NCBI RefSeq assembly: GCF_018139145.2
Contig: NC_059476.1
Span: 6,361,501 to 6,425,500 of the forward strand
Origin: Gymnogyps californianus
Taxonomy: Eukaryota > Chordata > Aves > Accipitriformes > Cathartidae
Length of the DNA: 64,000 nt
Direction: 5' to 3'
Every line of letters starts with the position of its first letter. Within the stretch, counting starts at the first letter, position 1. The translations under genes were made by a program, and so were the position numbers. A model generated the notes under the pieces. It searched no databases. It saw only the letters and a list, made by a program, of their open reading frames with translations, and was not told the origin of the DNA. This document shows positions 24,348-36,744 of this stretch, piece after piece.

Positions 24348-26097
24348 ATGATGCTGGACCACCGTATTGGGGTGGCTTAATCCTCTGAATGAGGGATGAA
24401 ACAAATCATAAAAGATTTAAAGCTTTTGTAAAAAGAAGAGAGGATTATTCTGTTACCCAGGCAACATCTCTTCCAAGTATTGGTGCCATGAGATAATTAA
24501 CTGGAAGAATCTTGAACAGGTAAATTACTGCTGCATCAACCTTGACTGTCATCATAGTTTGTTAAATACTTTGAAACACAGCATCAGAGAAGTCATAAAT
24601 AAAACAAAGAGAGGGCTAATGAGTAGGACAGAGAGCTCAGTCTAGCTGTACCAAAAACTTGCCAGTCTCTAAAACATGCCACCTTATCTAATGCCGACCG
24701 ATGCAGTCCCATGCATTAAACAGTACCCAGGGAGAGTGAGTTTATCAGAAGCTGCATCTCTCTGTCTCCTTTCCCACCCAGCACAAGATAAGGAAGCACT
24801 TTTTTCTTCCACTTTTCTCTTGTCCGTTCAGTTCATGAGGCCTTGAGACAGGCTTTGTCTGTTACTCTGCATTTGTACAGCATCTCATGTGCTCAGAACT
24901 CATGAAAGTTCTGAGTTAAATTGCAGCCTAGAGGCCCTACATGAAAATAGTAAGGCAAAAGAATAACAGTGTACCCATCAATCCTGTAATATCCTGGACA
25001 CTGACAATGTGAAAAATCTGAAAAATACATCAGATAAACAGACATAGATCTGAAATATGGGTGTAATCACTCAGACACAAAGAGGGAATGAGAATGCTAA
25101 TCCCAGATATCCACATCCAATGCCCATTTGATTGATTGATTTGGACTTCCAAAATTAGGTTATTTCCTAAGAAGGGAAATCAAAATTTCCGCTAACATAA
25201 CCCTGTGCTTTTTTAGTGGTGACTATTGCTAAAGTTCAGACACTGGCTCTTGTGCACGCATATCTGCCCTAGGTAAGCAGGGGAGTTTTGTGCCTGGGAT
25301 GCCAGGCACTGTGCCATAGATATCTATGCCACTGAATGATCCAGCGAATGGCTAAAAGGAGAGAGGCTTGGAGTATGTCAGAGCTTTGGAAGTGTCCTAG
25401 CAATCTGAGAAAGCGTTTGTTTACTCTTTTATTAGGTATGTACATAAAGTAATATTTTTTTTGTAGCTAATAAGCAATTTATCAGCATCAGTGCATTTTA
25501 CTCTAAGATATAGGATAAGAGTAATAGTGATGTGAAGTTGGGATTTGAAATCTATGTGAAACAATGCAGTATACTCAAGACTGATAAATCAATCGGTGTT
25601 CCTGACAACCTGATGTTTGATGACATAAATGTTTAAGGCAGAAGAAATGTCTAAGATGACATGCTTCATGAAAAAATCATGGAAAATGAAGTAAAGACTG
25701 ATTTTTTTTTTAAGAGCCATCTGCAACTCCATGACTACAGCTAATGAAAATGTGAACATAGTAATTTAATGGATTTGATAAAGTGTATATTGAGAAATAA
25801 GTGTATATTGTGTATTAAATGGATGGAAAAAGTTTTAATCCATGTTACTAATGTTTTGGGTTGTGCGGGTTTTTTTTAAACTAAATTCAGAAATTCAAAT
25901 GTCCAGAAACCACGGTAACCATGTATATCCAGTAAAGTGTTATTAATTGCTGCATGTAATATATCGTACACACCAATATTTAGGTTGGATACAGCCCACA
26001 AATGATTCTTATGAGAGCGTAAACCTTCAGTTATTCTTATTTCATAATGTATAACATTTTCGTTAAATGGTTTTCACATTCTTCGGAAAACTGTATA

Positions 26098-26331
26098 TTA
26101 GGACTTGTTTGATTCCAATGTCCAGTGAAGTTTGGCAGTTGATGTCAAAGTATGGCCCCGCTTCAAGGGTTTAGATGGAAGACATCCATGGAAAATATCG
26201 ATATGGTGCAAAATAACCGCGTATAATTCAATATGTGGCAATGCAGTCTGCACGTGGCAAGGAAACAAACAGCCTAGCATATCAGCCACTTGAACCATGG
26301 TGATTCCTTCACCAGTGCCTCTCCTGCACAA
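26098..26331 (-). other. Unidentified exon-like open frame
   Basis: A 77-codon frame opens at an acceptor-like CATTTTGTGCAG|GAGAGG and ends with a stop at 26,098. It includes GEGITMVQVADMLGCLFPCH and ends LKRGHTLTSTAKLHWTLESN. An internal ATG sits in a good Kozak context (ATCACCATGG). Two upstream frames on the same strand (ending at 26829 and 26639 if their GTAAGG or GTAATG donors are used) would join to it in phase. No family recognised. Confidence 0.2.
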
Positions 26332-26634
26332 AATGGGATGTGAATTCTGTGGTCTGGCCTGGTTTATGACTAAGTGATACTGTGGAGCTCTGAGCCTCTT
26401 ATAAGCTCAAGGGAAACTGAGGATGCTTAAAGCTTGGTAAGATAATACGATATAAAGAATCAAATAAAAGGCCTTAAGATGGCCTGTGAAAGATAAAGTC
26501 CCTATTTAAATAGAAATGGCATTAGTAAGCAGACAGTGACATTAAAGGAAGATTTTGTTCACCACATTTGATGGGCCTCCAGTCCTCATGGCAGTTACTT
26601 GGCTATCAGTTGATGCTGTGGATGACTCCTGCCA

Positions 26635-26751
26635 TTACAGGTTATGGATGTATTCCCACCAGTTCCTCTGAGAGGTATCAGCAGCTTTAGGTAGTGGTTT
26701 CTGATAAGGCGTGACATATTCAGTCTCAGTAGCAGCTTTGTAATTGCTCAT
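26635..26751 (-). other. Short unidentified open frame, 38 codons
   Basis: The ATG is at 26751-26749 with A at -3. The frame reads MSNYKAATETEYVTPYQKPL and ends WWEYIHNL before TAA at 26637-26635. A GTAATG donor overlaps the stop, so it could splice in phase into the frame starting at 26,331. The upstream acceptor context is poor, so it would have to be a first coding exon. No family recognised. Confidence 0.15.
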
Positions 26752-26824
26752 TTTTTCCCAATAAAATAACTTTTAAGAGTGTTACACAATGTTTTGCTAT
26801 GGGATTGAGGTTCTTTGATGAACC

Positions 26825-27241
26825 TTACTGCTCTTTTTTGAAAAGCGTCCTGGAAAATGCTCTGATCTCTTTGATATACTGATGTATATTAGGTGGAGGA
26901 CCAAATCCTTGCAGGTAAACAGAAGCAAAAAATAAAAGTTCCAGGAAAATTCTGGAAATATGATGCATAAAGCTTGCTTTACTTCGCACTTGGCACAGTG
27001 ATGACCTGTGACTTCTCTCTAGCTGTGCCACGATTTCTTTTTCCTCTGGAGTAATTATAAATTGATCACAGGCAGGAAGAGAAGGTGTAGTTTTTGGAAC
27101 ACAAGGTGTAAGTGCACCAGAGTTCCTGGTCAACTTGATTGGGGATTTGTCACTTTTCAAGTTTAAATAAAGCAAAGAATGGTCACCTAGGAACCAGTCT
27201 GTAAGAATCAGAAAATCATGCAGCAGTCTGGCAGAACAAAA
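26825..27241 (-). other. Unidentified open frame, 138 codons
   Basis: The frame is open from a TAA at 27244-27242 to a TAA at 26827-26825. A reasonable acceptor, TGATTCTTACAG, precedes 27198 and a GTAAGG donor overlaps the stop. The reading includes ITPEEKEIVAQLERSHRSS and GFGPPPNIHQYIKEIRAFSR. It has no early Met, so it would need an upstream exon, which I could not find. Frames of this length do arise by chance in a window of this size. Confidence 0.2.
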
Positions 27242-27469
27242 TTATGATCCACACAATCTGTATATTGGCAGCAGAAAAACATTTCCAGATTTGTGACAGT
27301 CAGAGTAATTCTACACAGCTGCTGGAATCTAAAAATTAAATAAAAATGTTTAAAAAAATCAGGTTCTGAGGTTGGTTCACTGATGATGCTTTACAGGCTG
27401 CTTCACAGGTTGTGGCTCTTGGGCGTGCAGGAGAAGGACACTGGTGCATCCTGGAGCAAGGAATAGCAA

Positions 27470-27730
27470 ATGGCCTTTCAGATTTGGTTAGAGGATGAAA
27501 GAAGATGCTGGAAAAGGCTCTGGAAGCAAACCAGCATGGTGAACAGCCCAGAAGCATGGGTCGCTGGCTACGGGAAGCTGTGTGGTTTGGATGGCCTCCA
27601 CCTCATCAGAGGGGAACGCGTCTGTCTGTGGGACAGACTGGCCAGAGCAGGTAGAAGGGAGCTCTGCAGAAACATCACATGTGTGAGAAGTGGAAAGAAG
27701 TGGAAGTCTGTAGCAATTAGTTTAGATTAG
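27470..27730 (+). other. Possible decayed retroelement fragment
   Basis: An 86-codon frame includes GYGKLCGLDGLHLIRGERVC followed by LWDRLARAGRREL. The DGLHL motif followed by a conserved small helix recalls the C-terminal end of SGNH-type esterase domains found in avian retroelement ORFs. This is a weak resemblance noted by eye, with no supporting flanks. Confidence 0.15.
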
Positions 27731-27739
27731 AATCTGGGA

Positions 27740-30730
27740 ACCACGGGAAAGAGAAAAATATGTGGGCAGGGGAGTGACGGCAGGTCACAAGGGCTTTTTC
27801 TGCAATAAGGCTGACTCCTGCCATGGCTGTTTTTCACACTTTAAACTACTTTCTCATGTGGCATTAAGTTACTGAGAGAAATCAAGTGAGTCTTAGTACT
27901 TTTTCTATGGTGGTGTGTTACTGTTCAGGTTTCAGATTTTAAAGAGCTTATGTAAATGCTTCCCATAAGTACAGTAATTATTTGATCTGACTTTGAAATA
28001 GTGGTGAAAAAGCAAGTTTTGTGATCACTGATAAAGGTAATGTAGAGGTAAAAATCCTCACAAGACCAATCACATTTGACATATAAAGTGTCCTGTTCTT
28101 ATAAATGTCTGCAGGGTAGGAAATGACTTGGCTGAAATACTCTATCTATTAATAGACAAATAGCATGTATCCATATATATGAAAATCATCCTCTGAAGAG
28201 CTGATTTAAAAAAAATACTGACATTGTCATAGAGATCAGACCCCTGCCTCACCAGCTATGAATAACATGTATTCCTTCACAGTCCTGTTTGAGCTGTATG
28301 CGTTGGTTTATATTCTGTGGCATCAGCAGTATTCATCTATTTTTTCCCTTCATTGAAAGTAGTGGAGAGAGAGAGTTGTGTCTTTGCTTTATTGGTGATT
28401 TTCTAAAATGTTCACATCCTCTTCTTTAAAGAAGATCCTTTAAAATACAAACTTGTTCTCCCAACATGCGGTGGATGTCAGAGAAATAATAATAGCTGTT
28501 GTTTTAGTTCATTCTCTTATATGCAAGAGACAGTTTGACTGGCTTCAGCCGTGTGATAAATTGACTTTAAGGCCCTCCATACTGTGGCAATATTCCCATA
28601 CTTGCTTTTATTGACCTTTCCATTTCTGACTTTTCTGTCTTCAGCACAGAAGAAAAACAAAGACAGATTAAAAAAAAAAAAAAAAGCAACAAAAACCACA
28701 CACACAAAAAACCCCCAGGTCTTCAGGGGTTGGCATGAAATTCTTTTCAGGAGTTTTATCAGTTGAAGACATCTCATGCCTCAGAAGTATGATCTCTGTT
28801 CAAGTGGGAATAATGATGAAATGCAGGACTAAGAAATCTCTGAAATCTAGGACTTCTACAAGGATACACAGTGTTCTTCCACGCCTCATTAAGCTTGTCT
28901 GAAATGACCCAATCAGTGTTGAAAAAGTTCAGAAAAGATAAACTACTTAAGAATTTATATTTATTTTAAACTTCACTCATTGTAGGGTCATAGAGCAGAG
29001 CTATAAGAAATGCATGTGGGAACTTAAATTTACGGGGCAATTTATACAGGAATGCATAAACATGTAGTGATTTTTTCACACAAGTAATATTTGGAAGCAT
29101 CTGACAACTGCATTTTCAAGACAAACTTAGGTGGAAATAACTTGTAAAAGCAACACTGCATAAGGTAATTTAAGAAGTCAGATTTTTCCAGAGCGGAATG
29201 TGGCTGGGAGTTTAAAATCTATGGCATTAAGTGGGATTCTGTTACTCGTGAAAATGTACCTCTGTCTCTTTCTTGCAAAACATTTTCAGATTGTTGCCTT
29301 GAAACTCTGCCATAAAGGAGTCGCTGTATTCCTGTACTGCAAATATTGGGGAAGATTTCAGTTTTCCATTGTTTCTCCTCTCCAAAGTAGGACTCCCATG
29401 AGATAAGGAAGGAATATATTCAGTTTGAAGCCAGTTCTCTCAGGCCATATTTACAATAATACACTTGATGACTGGCATTCTTAATGGGACATAAATTGTG
29501 AGAGTAAGAAACTTTTGTTTCCAAATATTGTTATATGTAACCATTTCTTTTTTTTTTCCTATAAAACAATAAAACAAATTTCACTCTAAGCCAAATCTTC
29601 AGTTCTGACAGTGCTGAGCGATAACAAAAGTACTTCTTTCCATTAAAATTACAGCTGAACTTTTGCTTCTGTATTGATAATTTCTGCACCTGCATCTTAG
29701 AGAAAGTGCTCTTTGTGCTGCACGCTTGGCCTGGCATAAAGGAGCATCCCACTCGTGATGTCCCTACCACTGGAGCCTGCCCATCCAGCTTCCAGTTTGT
29801 TTTCCTAAATTATGAAAGTGCTGACAGTAGGTTGAAGACAAAGCAAAACTGTTTATCTTCCTCTGTGGAGTAAGGGGATATTTTCCCTAATTCAGCAAAT
29901 ACACAGTTCACTTATGTCTGTTTTCATCTCACTTTGCAATGCATTCATCTGCAAACTTTACCAAACCTGGCAAGTTTAGATAAAATATTTCTGTACTTCA
30001 TTATGCTAAACCCCCCCAGATCCCTTATAATAGGATTTTCACAATATCTCCAATATGGGAAGCAAGAATATTCTTTTACTAGGGACCTGACATATATTCA
30101 TCTTCCCTTGAGAAGGAAGTAATTGAAAAAATTACTACTGTCAAAATTTGCATGGTTTAAGGACTATCTATTCCTTAATTCTTAATGGATATAATTTGAT
30201 AAGTATCTGTATTGATGACCATGTGGCATCAGTATACTTGAGGCTTTCAGTATAGGAGAAATTACTTTTCTAAGACTGTTAGTGCTCTTGATGGTTGTTG
30301 GAAGAAGAATATTTCTTGAACTCACTTTGGGGAAAAAACAGTGAGTTTCAAGGCTTATATGTCTGTAGTAAAAGCACAGTATCTGATGTCACCGAAGTTC
30401 CCATCTTCAAAACTTTAATGCACAGCAGATGTAAACAACAGGAGGCTGCTTGTGGTAGCAATGGAGAGAATGACGTTTCTGCATCCTGCCTGTGATGCAA
30501 TGCTTAACACATGAAGCATTTCTCACGTATTTTTAAGAAGCAGAGACTACCTCAATCCCTTCTACTCTTTGACAATGGGTACAAAGCATGAAAGAAAGGA
30601 AGCTCAATGGATTTGAGAAGCACCAATCTGCAGAGCAGTCAAATGAAAAAAAAAATCTGCTCACATTTTATCACACATTATCACACGTTATCAGCAATCT
30701 AAGCAATATTTGATAAATTAAAGTAAATGA
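27740..30730. other. Spacer between the candidate frames and the minus-strand LTR
   Basis: AT-rich non-coding sequence. It contains an A-rich tract near 28,670-28,720 and, from 30,661 to 30,693, three near-copies of a TTATCACACA-type unit. No gene was recognised. Confidence 0.6.
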
Positions 30731-30733
30731 CAT

Positions 30734-31250
30734 TGTCATGGTTTAACCCCAGCCGGCAGCTAAGCACCACGCAGCCGCTCGCTCACTGCCCCCCCACCCC
30801 TGGGATGGGGGAGAGAATCAGGAAAAAAACCTCGTGAGTTGAGATAAAGACAGTTTAATAGGACAGAAAGGAATGAAAAACAATGATAATGATAATAAAA
30901 ATATGACAATAGTAATACTAAAAGAATTAAACTATACAAAGCAAGCGGTGCACAATGCAATTGCTCACCACTCGTTGACCGATGCCCAGTTAGTTCCCGA
31001 GCTGCAATCCCAGCCAACTCCCCCCAGTTTATATACTGGGCATGATGTCATATGGTATGGAATATTCCTTTGGCCGGTTTGGGTCAGCTCCCCTGGCTGT
31101 GTCCCCTCCCAGCTTCTTGTGCCCCTCCAGCCTTCTTGCTGGCTGGGCATGAGAAGCTGAGAAATCCTTGACTTAGTATAAACACTACTTAGCAACAACT
31201 AAAAACATCAGTGTGTTATCGACATTATTTTCCCACTAAATCCAAAATCA
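30734..31250 (-). mobile_element. Truncated LTR, same family, opposite orientation
   Basis: The reverse complement matches the copy at 23,699 over most of its length. Shared landmarks are the TATA box (31035-31028), the CATGCCCAGTATATAAACTG segment, GTGGTGAGCAATTGCATTGT, the ATTAAA (30859-30854) and the GGGGTTAAACCATGACA end at 30734. The first 50-60 bases of the LTR are missing or too diverged to align, so the 5' boundary near 31,250 is approximate. Short open frames over it are incidental. Confidence 0.82.
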
Positions 31251-34200
31251 GAATGCTAGTGCCTCCTACACACTGTAGGAAGATGCTCAGTTCTCTGCAG
31301 TCCTGGGATGATGTTTGTTCACATGATGTCATTTGGGATTCATGGAGTATCATGGAGTGTCTTCAAAGTCAAAGGCCTGCATTTCTCTCTGAATGTACTC
31401 CTGGCCACACAAATGGCATCAACCCCGTTTTAAGCAAAGATCAGTTGTATGATTTTTTTTACAAAGTGAAAAGATTATTGCAGTATCAGAACGAGGATAT
31501 GATTCCCTAGTCTGGAGAAACGCTCATGCTCGCTCTCTGCCGAGGAAGCTATCATTCTCATTTCAATAGGGAGCTAGTTCCCTATAGCCTAACATTTCCC
31601 TTCAATCATCATTTCATTACCGAAAGAGGCTGATGTCGTGGTCCATGGTTAGAACTTTGCACTTGGAGCTCAACAAGCCAAGCTCCACAACCCGAGCTCC
31701 TAAGAAGTTGCTGAAGTATCAGACAAGAGACAGCAGGGAAATTCAAAAGATGAAGGACGACAAGAAGACAATGAAGCAATGCCAATCAACATGACTAAGA
31801 GCTCAGCTGCTACGAAACCAGGGCAAACATGAGTCTGTGGTAAACATAATTTTCACAGGCTAAGTCTTCAGCTACTCTTGAAAGGCTTCCTTCATTTTAT
31901 TTCCTATTCCCCTGCAAGCTGTTTCTTCCAGCAATTTTGGAATTTCTGCTATGAGAAAAGATCTGATATTCAGTTTTAATACAAATTAAACAGCCACTCT
32001 TTCACTGACAAGGTCAACAGATCTAAAACTGTGAGCCCAAAGCACCTTTTCCCTGCTTATCAATTCTGTTCCATCTTCATCCTTGTATTTTCATGTTCTT
32101 TCTCTTTGTCTCTCTTTGCTACATTTTGCACATACTGGGGAATACAGCTCCACATATAGTGGATTATTGTAGATGAGTTTTCGATGATAAAACAGTTCTC
32201 TAGCTCCCTATTCTCCACGGAACTTTAAATAAAATATCCCTCATTTGAAGACAGAATGATCAATCTGAATCACATCCCAGATGTGCAAGCTTCAGAGCAG
32301 AAAATATGAAAAAAAAATTAAATATTTAGCATGAGTTATACAATATTAAAACCAAAGGAGATTTGAAGTCAGAGTGGTGATATTTACAAAGCATTCTTGA
32401 TTTTGTTTAACCAGTTAACAAATAATTTCTCAAATAAATCCACAAGTTCCCATATCTAAATTTTTGTAGAATGTATCTCTGAAATGTTAATATGTACTGC
32501 TCAAAACTTCTGACTTGCATTTGGACAGGTTAAAAGCACATTTTACATGTAAGTTTCTTTTCCTTCATAAATGTGAGTATTCTGACTTTTTAAGGCTTTC
32601 TAATAATAAACCTTTTTTGTTATATCAGACATAATACGTGATAGCCCTTGCAGGGCCGTTTTCAGCCTAGTGGGAGCCACAATCCTCCTGTCCCTCGCAG
32701 TCAACCCCTCAATGCTTACTTACCCACCAGTGGGTGCTGAGGTTTCCCCTTCAGAGAGCTCAGGTGCAAAGACCATTCGCTCCATTATCTCTTCAGTAGA
32801 ACAAGAGCTGCTTTCTCTCTGCAAGAGGAAAGGCAGCCAAGGTAGATTGCCTTCCGTCTCCAGGAAAGGAGGAGAAATCTTCCAGAAAGAGAGAATGTAC
32901 TACCACAAGTTAATCCTCCTCTTATTTGGCCTGAATATAAGAACCTTTTGTGCACACTATACACGCAATATTGTTGAGCGCACAAAGTGTGCTATAGACA
33001 TTAGGCAGACATAGATCCATAAGGTTTTGTATTTGTCAAAATTGTTTTAAGTCTTAAATGAAGTCTTAAATTCCAGAAGACTATAAGTCCCCTGTCTTTC
33101 CAGGGTATAGAAATGCTGATTGGCATGTAAAAGTCAACAAATTGGATAGATGCAGATGATTTGCATGGCTAAAAGTCATGAATTCTTGCAGAATTTTAAG
33201 GAAGAAAGCCAGTTTTGAAATGTGATCTTGTAGCCCACAAAATTTTGTAGTCCTTTGTAAAGTAATTTAAACACAAGCAATCTCAAGGGCTTGATTTTTA
33301 CATAGTATCAACAAGCATGGCTAATCCATTGTGCTACAATTTACTAAGGGATAATTGCTCATTTACAGAGAAAGAAAAAACCACAAAAGATCTTAGCCAT
33401 TTTTTCCACTTTAAATGATATCACATTTCTTCAGTTTTTGCTTTATTTTGCATGTTTTTAAAACTTGGAAGGACCAGTTATGTGACTCACAGGAAAGTAT
33501 TTTTGCCACAGATGAGACTAATTATGCTGGCACTGTGAATATTTACACTGTTCTAGCCCTCTTCATATCCCTATTTATGCATTAAATGTTGGACAGCGAT
33601 TTAACAATTATTTTAGCAAGATTAGAAATTGCACAAGGGTGGTGGCAGGGAGGAATAAGAAAAGAACCAAATAGAAACCCGATTATTTCAGATATTACCA
33701 TTGGGATCATATAATTAAGTGCATTCCTCATTTCATTATGAAGTTCAATGAACAGTACAACTGCATTATTCTTAACAGTCAGCAACCTTTTTTTTTCCAA
33801 TTTTCACGTTGATCTCCTCAGTCCTCAGAAGGGCTACTGGGCAAAATGAGTTCTTGCATCTTTGATTAGGTTGAAAACACTCTGATTTGCAATTTTTTAA
33901 TATTTGTTCTATTCAGTTCAGTGAGTCACTGTCTGAGACACCTTAGTGTACAACAAGATTTAGTAATAGGCAACACTGTCAGATTGCAGGTAGATCACAA
34001 AATACTAGTAAATAAAATACTAGTAAATATATGGGGGTGGGAAAGTGATGGGTTTGTTTGTAAGTAGTTCTGAAGCAGGAACAGAAAAACTGTGCTACCC
34101 ATACACTGGTTTTTTTTAGTTACGTAAAGGAAGCCTTTACTGGTCCAAACTCAGCGGTACCCTAGATACCAAAAAGTTTTCCTTTGGTTAATTGTGATTC

Positions 34201-34469
34201 CTCACATGATACGAAGTGGTAACTGCAGTGGCAATTAGTCCTGTTAAGTGTTTGCTGCTGATGTCTGTCGGTGTTGGTGGCCTGGCAAAGGCATTCGCAG
34301 GAAGGGATCAACAATGGACATCTGCTTTAAAAAGAAAAGGTGTGCCGTCTTATAACTGAAATAAGAATACTTGTGTGTTGTAGTGCCCTTAACATTCCTC
34401 ACCATACACCTTCTAAAAGAAAGAAGTGTCATGGTGCTTATTGTGCTGTAGGAAAAACTGTCTCACAGG

Positions 34470-34572
34470 AAGATGAAGAGGCTCATCCAGGTCATCCAAC
34501 AAACTGGTGGCACAGCTAGGAAAACTGTGAGTCTCTCATGTCCCAGTCTGATGCCCTATCCGTGTTCCCTCA
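34470..34572 (-). repeat. MIR-like SINE relic
   Basis: The plus strand reads like the reverse complement of a MIR core: a CACAGCTAGGAAA motif preceded by GGTCATCC and GTGGCA, then TCCCAGTCTGATGCCCTATCC. This is the order seen in ancient tRNA-derived SINEs. It was recognised by eye only; the ends are approximate. Confidence 0.4.
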
Positions 34573-36700
34573 GCTAAAAGGATTTACAAACAGCAGGAGG
34601 CTGCGTAGCAAAAACTCCTCATTAACTGATGCATTGTGGATTTCATATAAACTCTTCTTTGAAAAATCACTATTTAGCTGTAAGTAACCCAGGCGTTTCC
34701 CATAAAAGCACTTGTAACACTGAAACCACTTGCAGCTACTGGGATAGAAAGCACATCTGTCAAAAGAAAATCCTCATTAATAAAGCATGAGAATTCTGGC
34801 TCTTTTACAAAGCCTTAATGTGACACAAAACCCCTTCTCACTGCTTGTGATAATTTTGCCTTTGAAAAGAATGAAGTTTTCTAATGTGAGCTCACATCAG
34901 TGGATTTACTGCAAGGATTAATTTGATCCCTTCTTTTCTCTCGTAACAGCAATGAAGAAAGCAGGTGCAATGAGAAGAAATAGTTGCAAAAGACACGTGA
35001 AAGCAAACAAGCTGTTCTAGCTCTTCTGGTTTTTTGCACATACTGTGGAAGTGGAGCCGATGCTGGGCACAGACTGGGATGTGAACGCTCTTGCCATGCA
35101 CACATTTGGCCAATCACACTCTCAGCAAAAGGGATGATGCCTGGAAGCAGCATTTCATTCATTTGCTCATGGCTTACTGAAACGCAGCCTACATGTTAAT
35201 ATTTATCATATTAAGTAACCTCAGCCTTGGTATTCTGCTGAAAAAGTACAACAGCAGCAAATTAATTGTTTCAGTGAACAAATTTTGCCTTTTCAAACAA
35301 AGCTTCCAAATTTCCACAACAGCAACTGGTATGAAACTTGAGGCATTTACATTTTTAATTTTCCCTTGCTGTGACTGGTTTTAATTAACAGAAATTACGG
35401 TGGCAGTGACTGGCACAGATAGATGCTGGAACTAATTACTAAGATGGCATGAGTTAAGATTTAAAGTGTAGATTTCATTTTGGAAAAGAACAATGTAAAA
35501 AAAAATCAACCCTACAGCCTTTATAAAGATAATGGATTGCACCAGGGAGATGACCTGTCTCTTAAAGGAAAGTGGATTTTGTCAGCATATTTGTTTGCAG
35601 TACTCTGCCATATTTACTGGGGCCTTTCCAAAGGCAGTTGCTCACACATTTGCAATTCCTATCCATCTCTTTGACTGAACAATTGAACCCCCTTGTAGCT
35701 TTTCCATTTTTACGTATTTTGATCCATTTGGTCACTGTAGTTTTCAAAGTTGTCTAGAAGTATGCGAAGACTTTTGGAATTTTGATTGTACCACCTGGAG
35801 TCCTCAAAGGCAATGACATCTTCTAATTAACAAATGGCTCTGAGTATATTAAAAACATATCCCCACAAGTTCATGGTTGAGGAAAAAAAAGATTTAGAAA
35901 TTAGCTTGACTTGGGTTTTGTTATGCTTTATTGCTCTCGTGTTTTTATATAGTAGGTCTTTTCCAAAAGTCAAAGAATAGGGAAAGACAGACCAGAAATT
36001 GGAAGTAAAGTAGAAATGGAAAGAAAAAGAACAGAGAAAGGACTAGAGAATGAGATTTCAATCACATCTAGTAGTGATAAATCAAAGGTTTCTAAAAAGC
36101 TAAGTCGAATGTCTGTTGTTTTCCCTTGCTATATTTTACCCATAAAGTCAGCAAGTGCCTGACTATTTTTCTGTGTAACCAGTGTAAATCATTTGGGTAA
36201 AAGTCCTGTTTTGTGGACTATAGCCATCTGTTACTCTTTCTTAATGCCTTAGAGTTAAAAAGTTTCGATATTAGAAGTCTCTTCTTTTTGTTGAGTTTAA
36301 ATATATATTCTGCTTATATATTTTGCAACACATGCTGCAAAATGTTAATTTTGTATTCATGATTTTTAATTCATTTTCTGTGTTCCATAGATAACTTTTT
36401 TGGTAATGTCCCTTTTAACTCAGTCTTTGAAATAGTTGCTTTTTTAAAGGGCAAGTAGCAGATTCCCCAGATTTCTCCTGTTCCTAGCTCATGTTTACGT
36501 TCCATGAGGGAGGAGGGGATCTGCTTTGTCACACTCTCAAGCCATGGGACTTCTTAGGCCTAAGGCTAAAGACTGGATAGTCACAAGTCAGAACGATGGA
36601 GACTCCAGACTTCATTTTGAATGCAAACTAAACATCTCTTTTCTTAGCACCTCAGAAGAAAATGACGGAAAAGTAGCCAGGATAGCCTTCAGGGCATGAA

Positions 36701-36744
36701 GAAAGTCTCATTCTGTTCTATTCTATTTTAGAAAGTCTCATTCT
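36701..36744. repeat. Short direct repeat GAAAGTCTCATTCT
   Basis: The 14-mer occurs at 36701-36714 and again at 36731-36744, separated by a TTCTATT-rich spacer. It appears to be a local slippage duplication. Confidence 0.8.

Noticed and set aside
23699..31250. A single provirus with both LTRs
   Set aside because: The two LTRs are in opposite orientation and the sequence between them contains no recognisable retroviral genes.
31211..31510. 99-codon plus-strand frame
   Set aside because: Its first part reads through the antisense strand of the truncated LTR; the rest has no resemblance to known proteins.
32670..33014. 114-codon plus-strand frame
   Set aside because: Mixed composition, but no homology, no splice or promoter context and a competing frame on the other strand.
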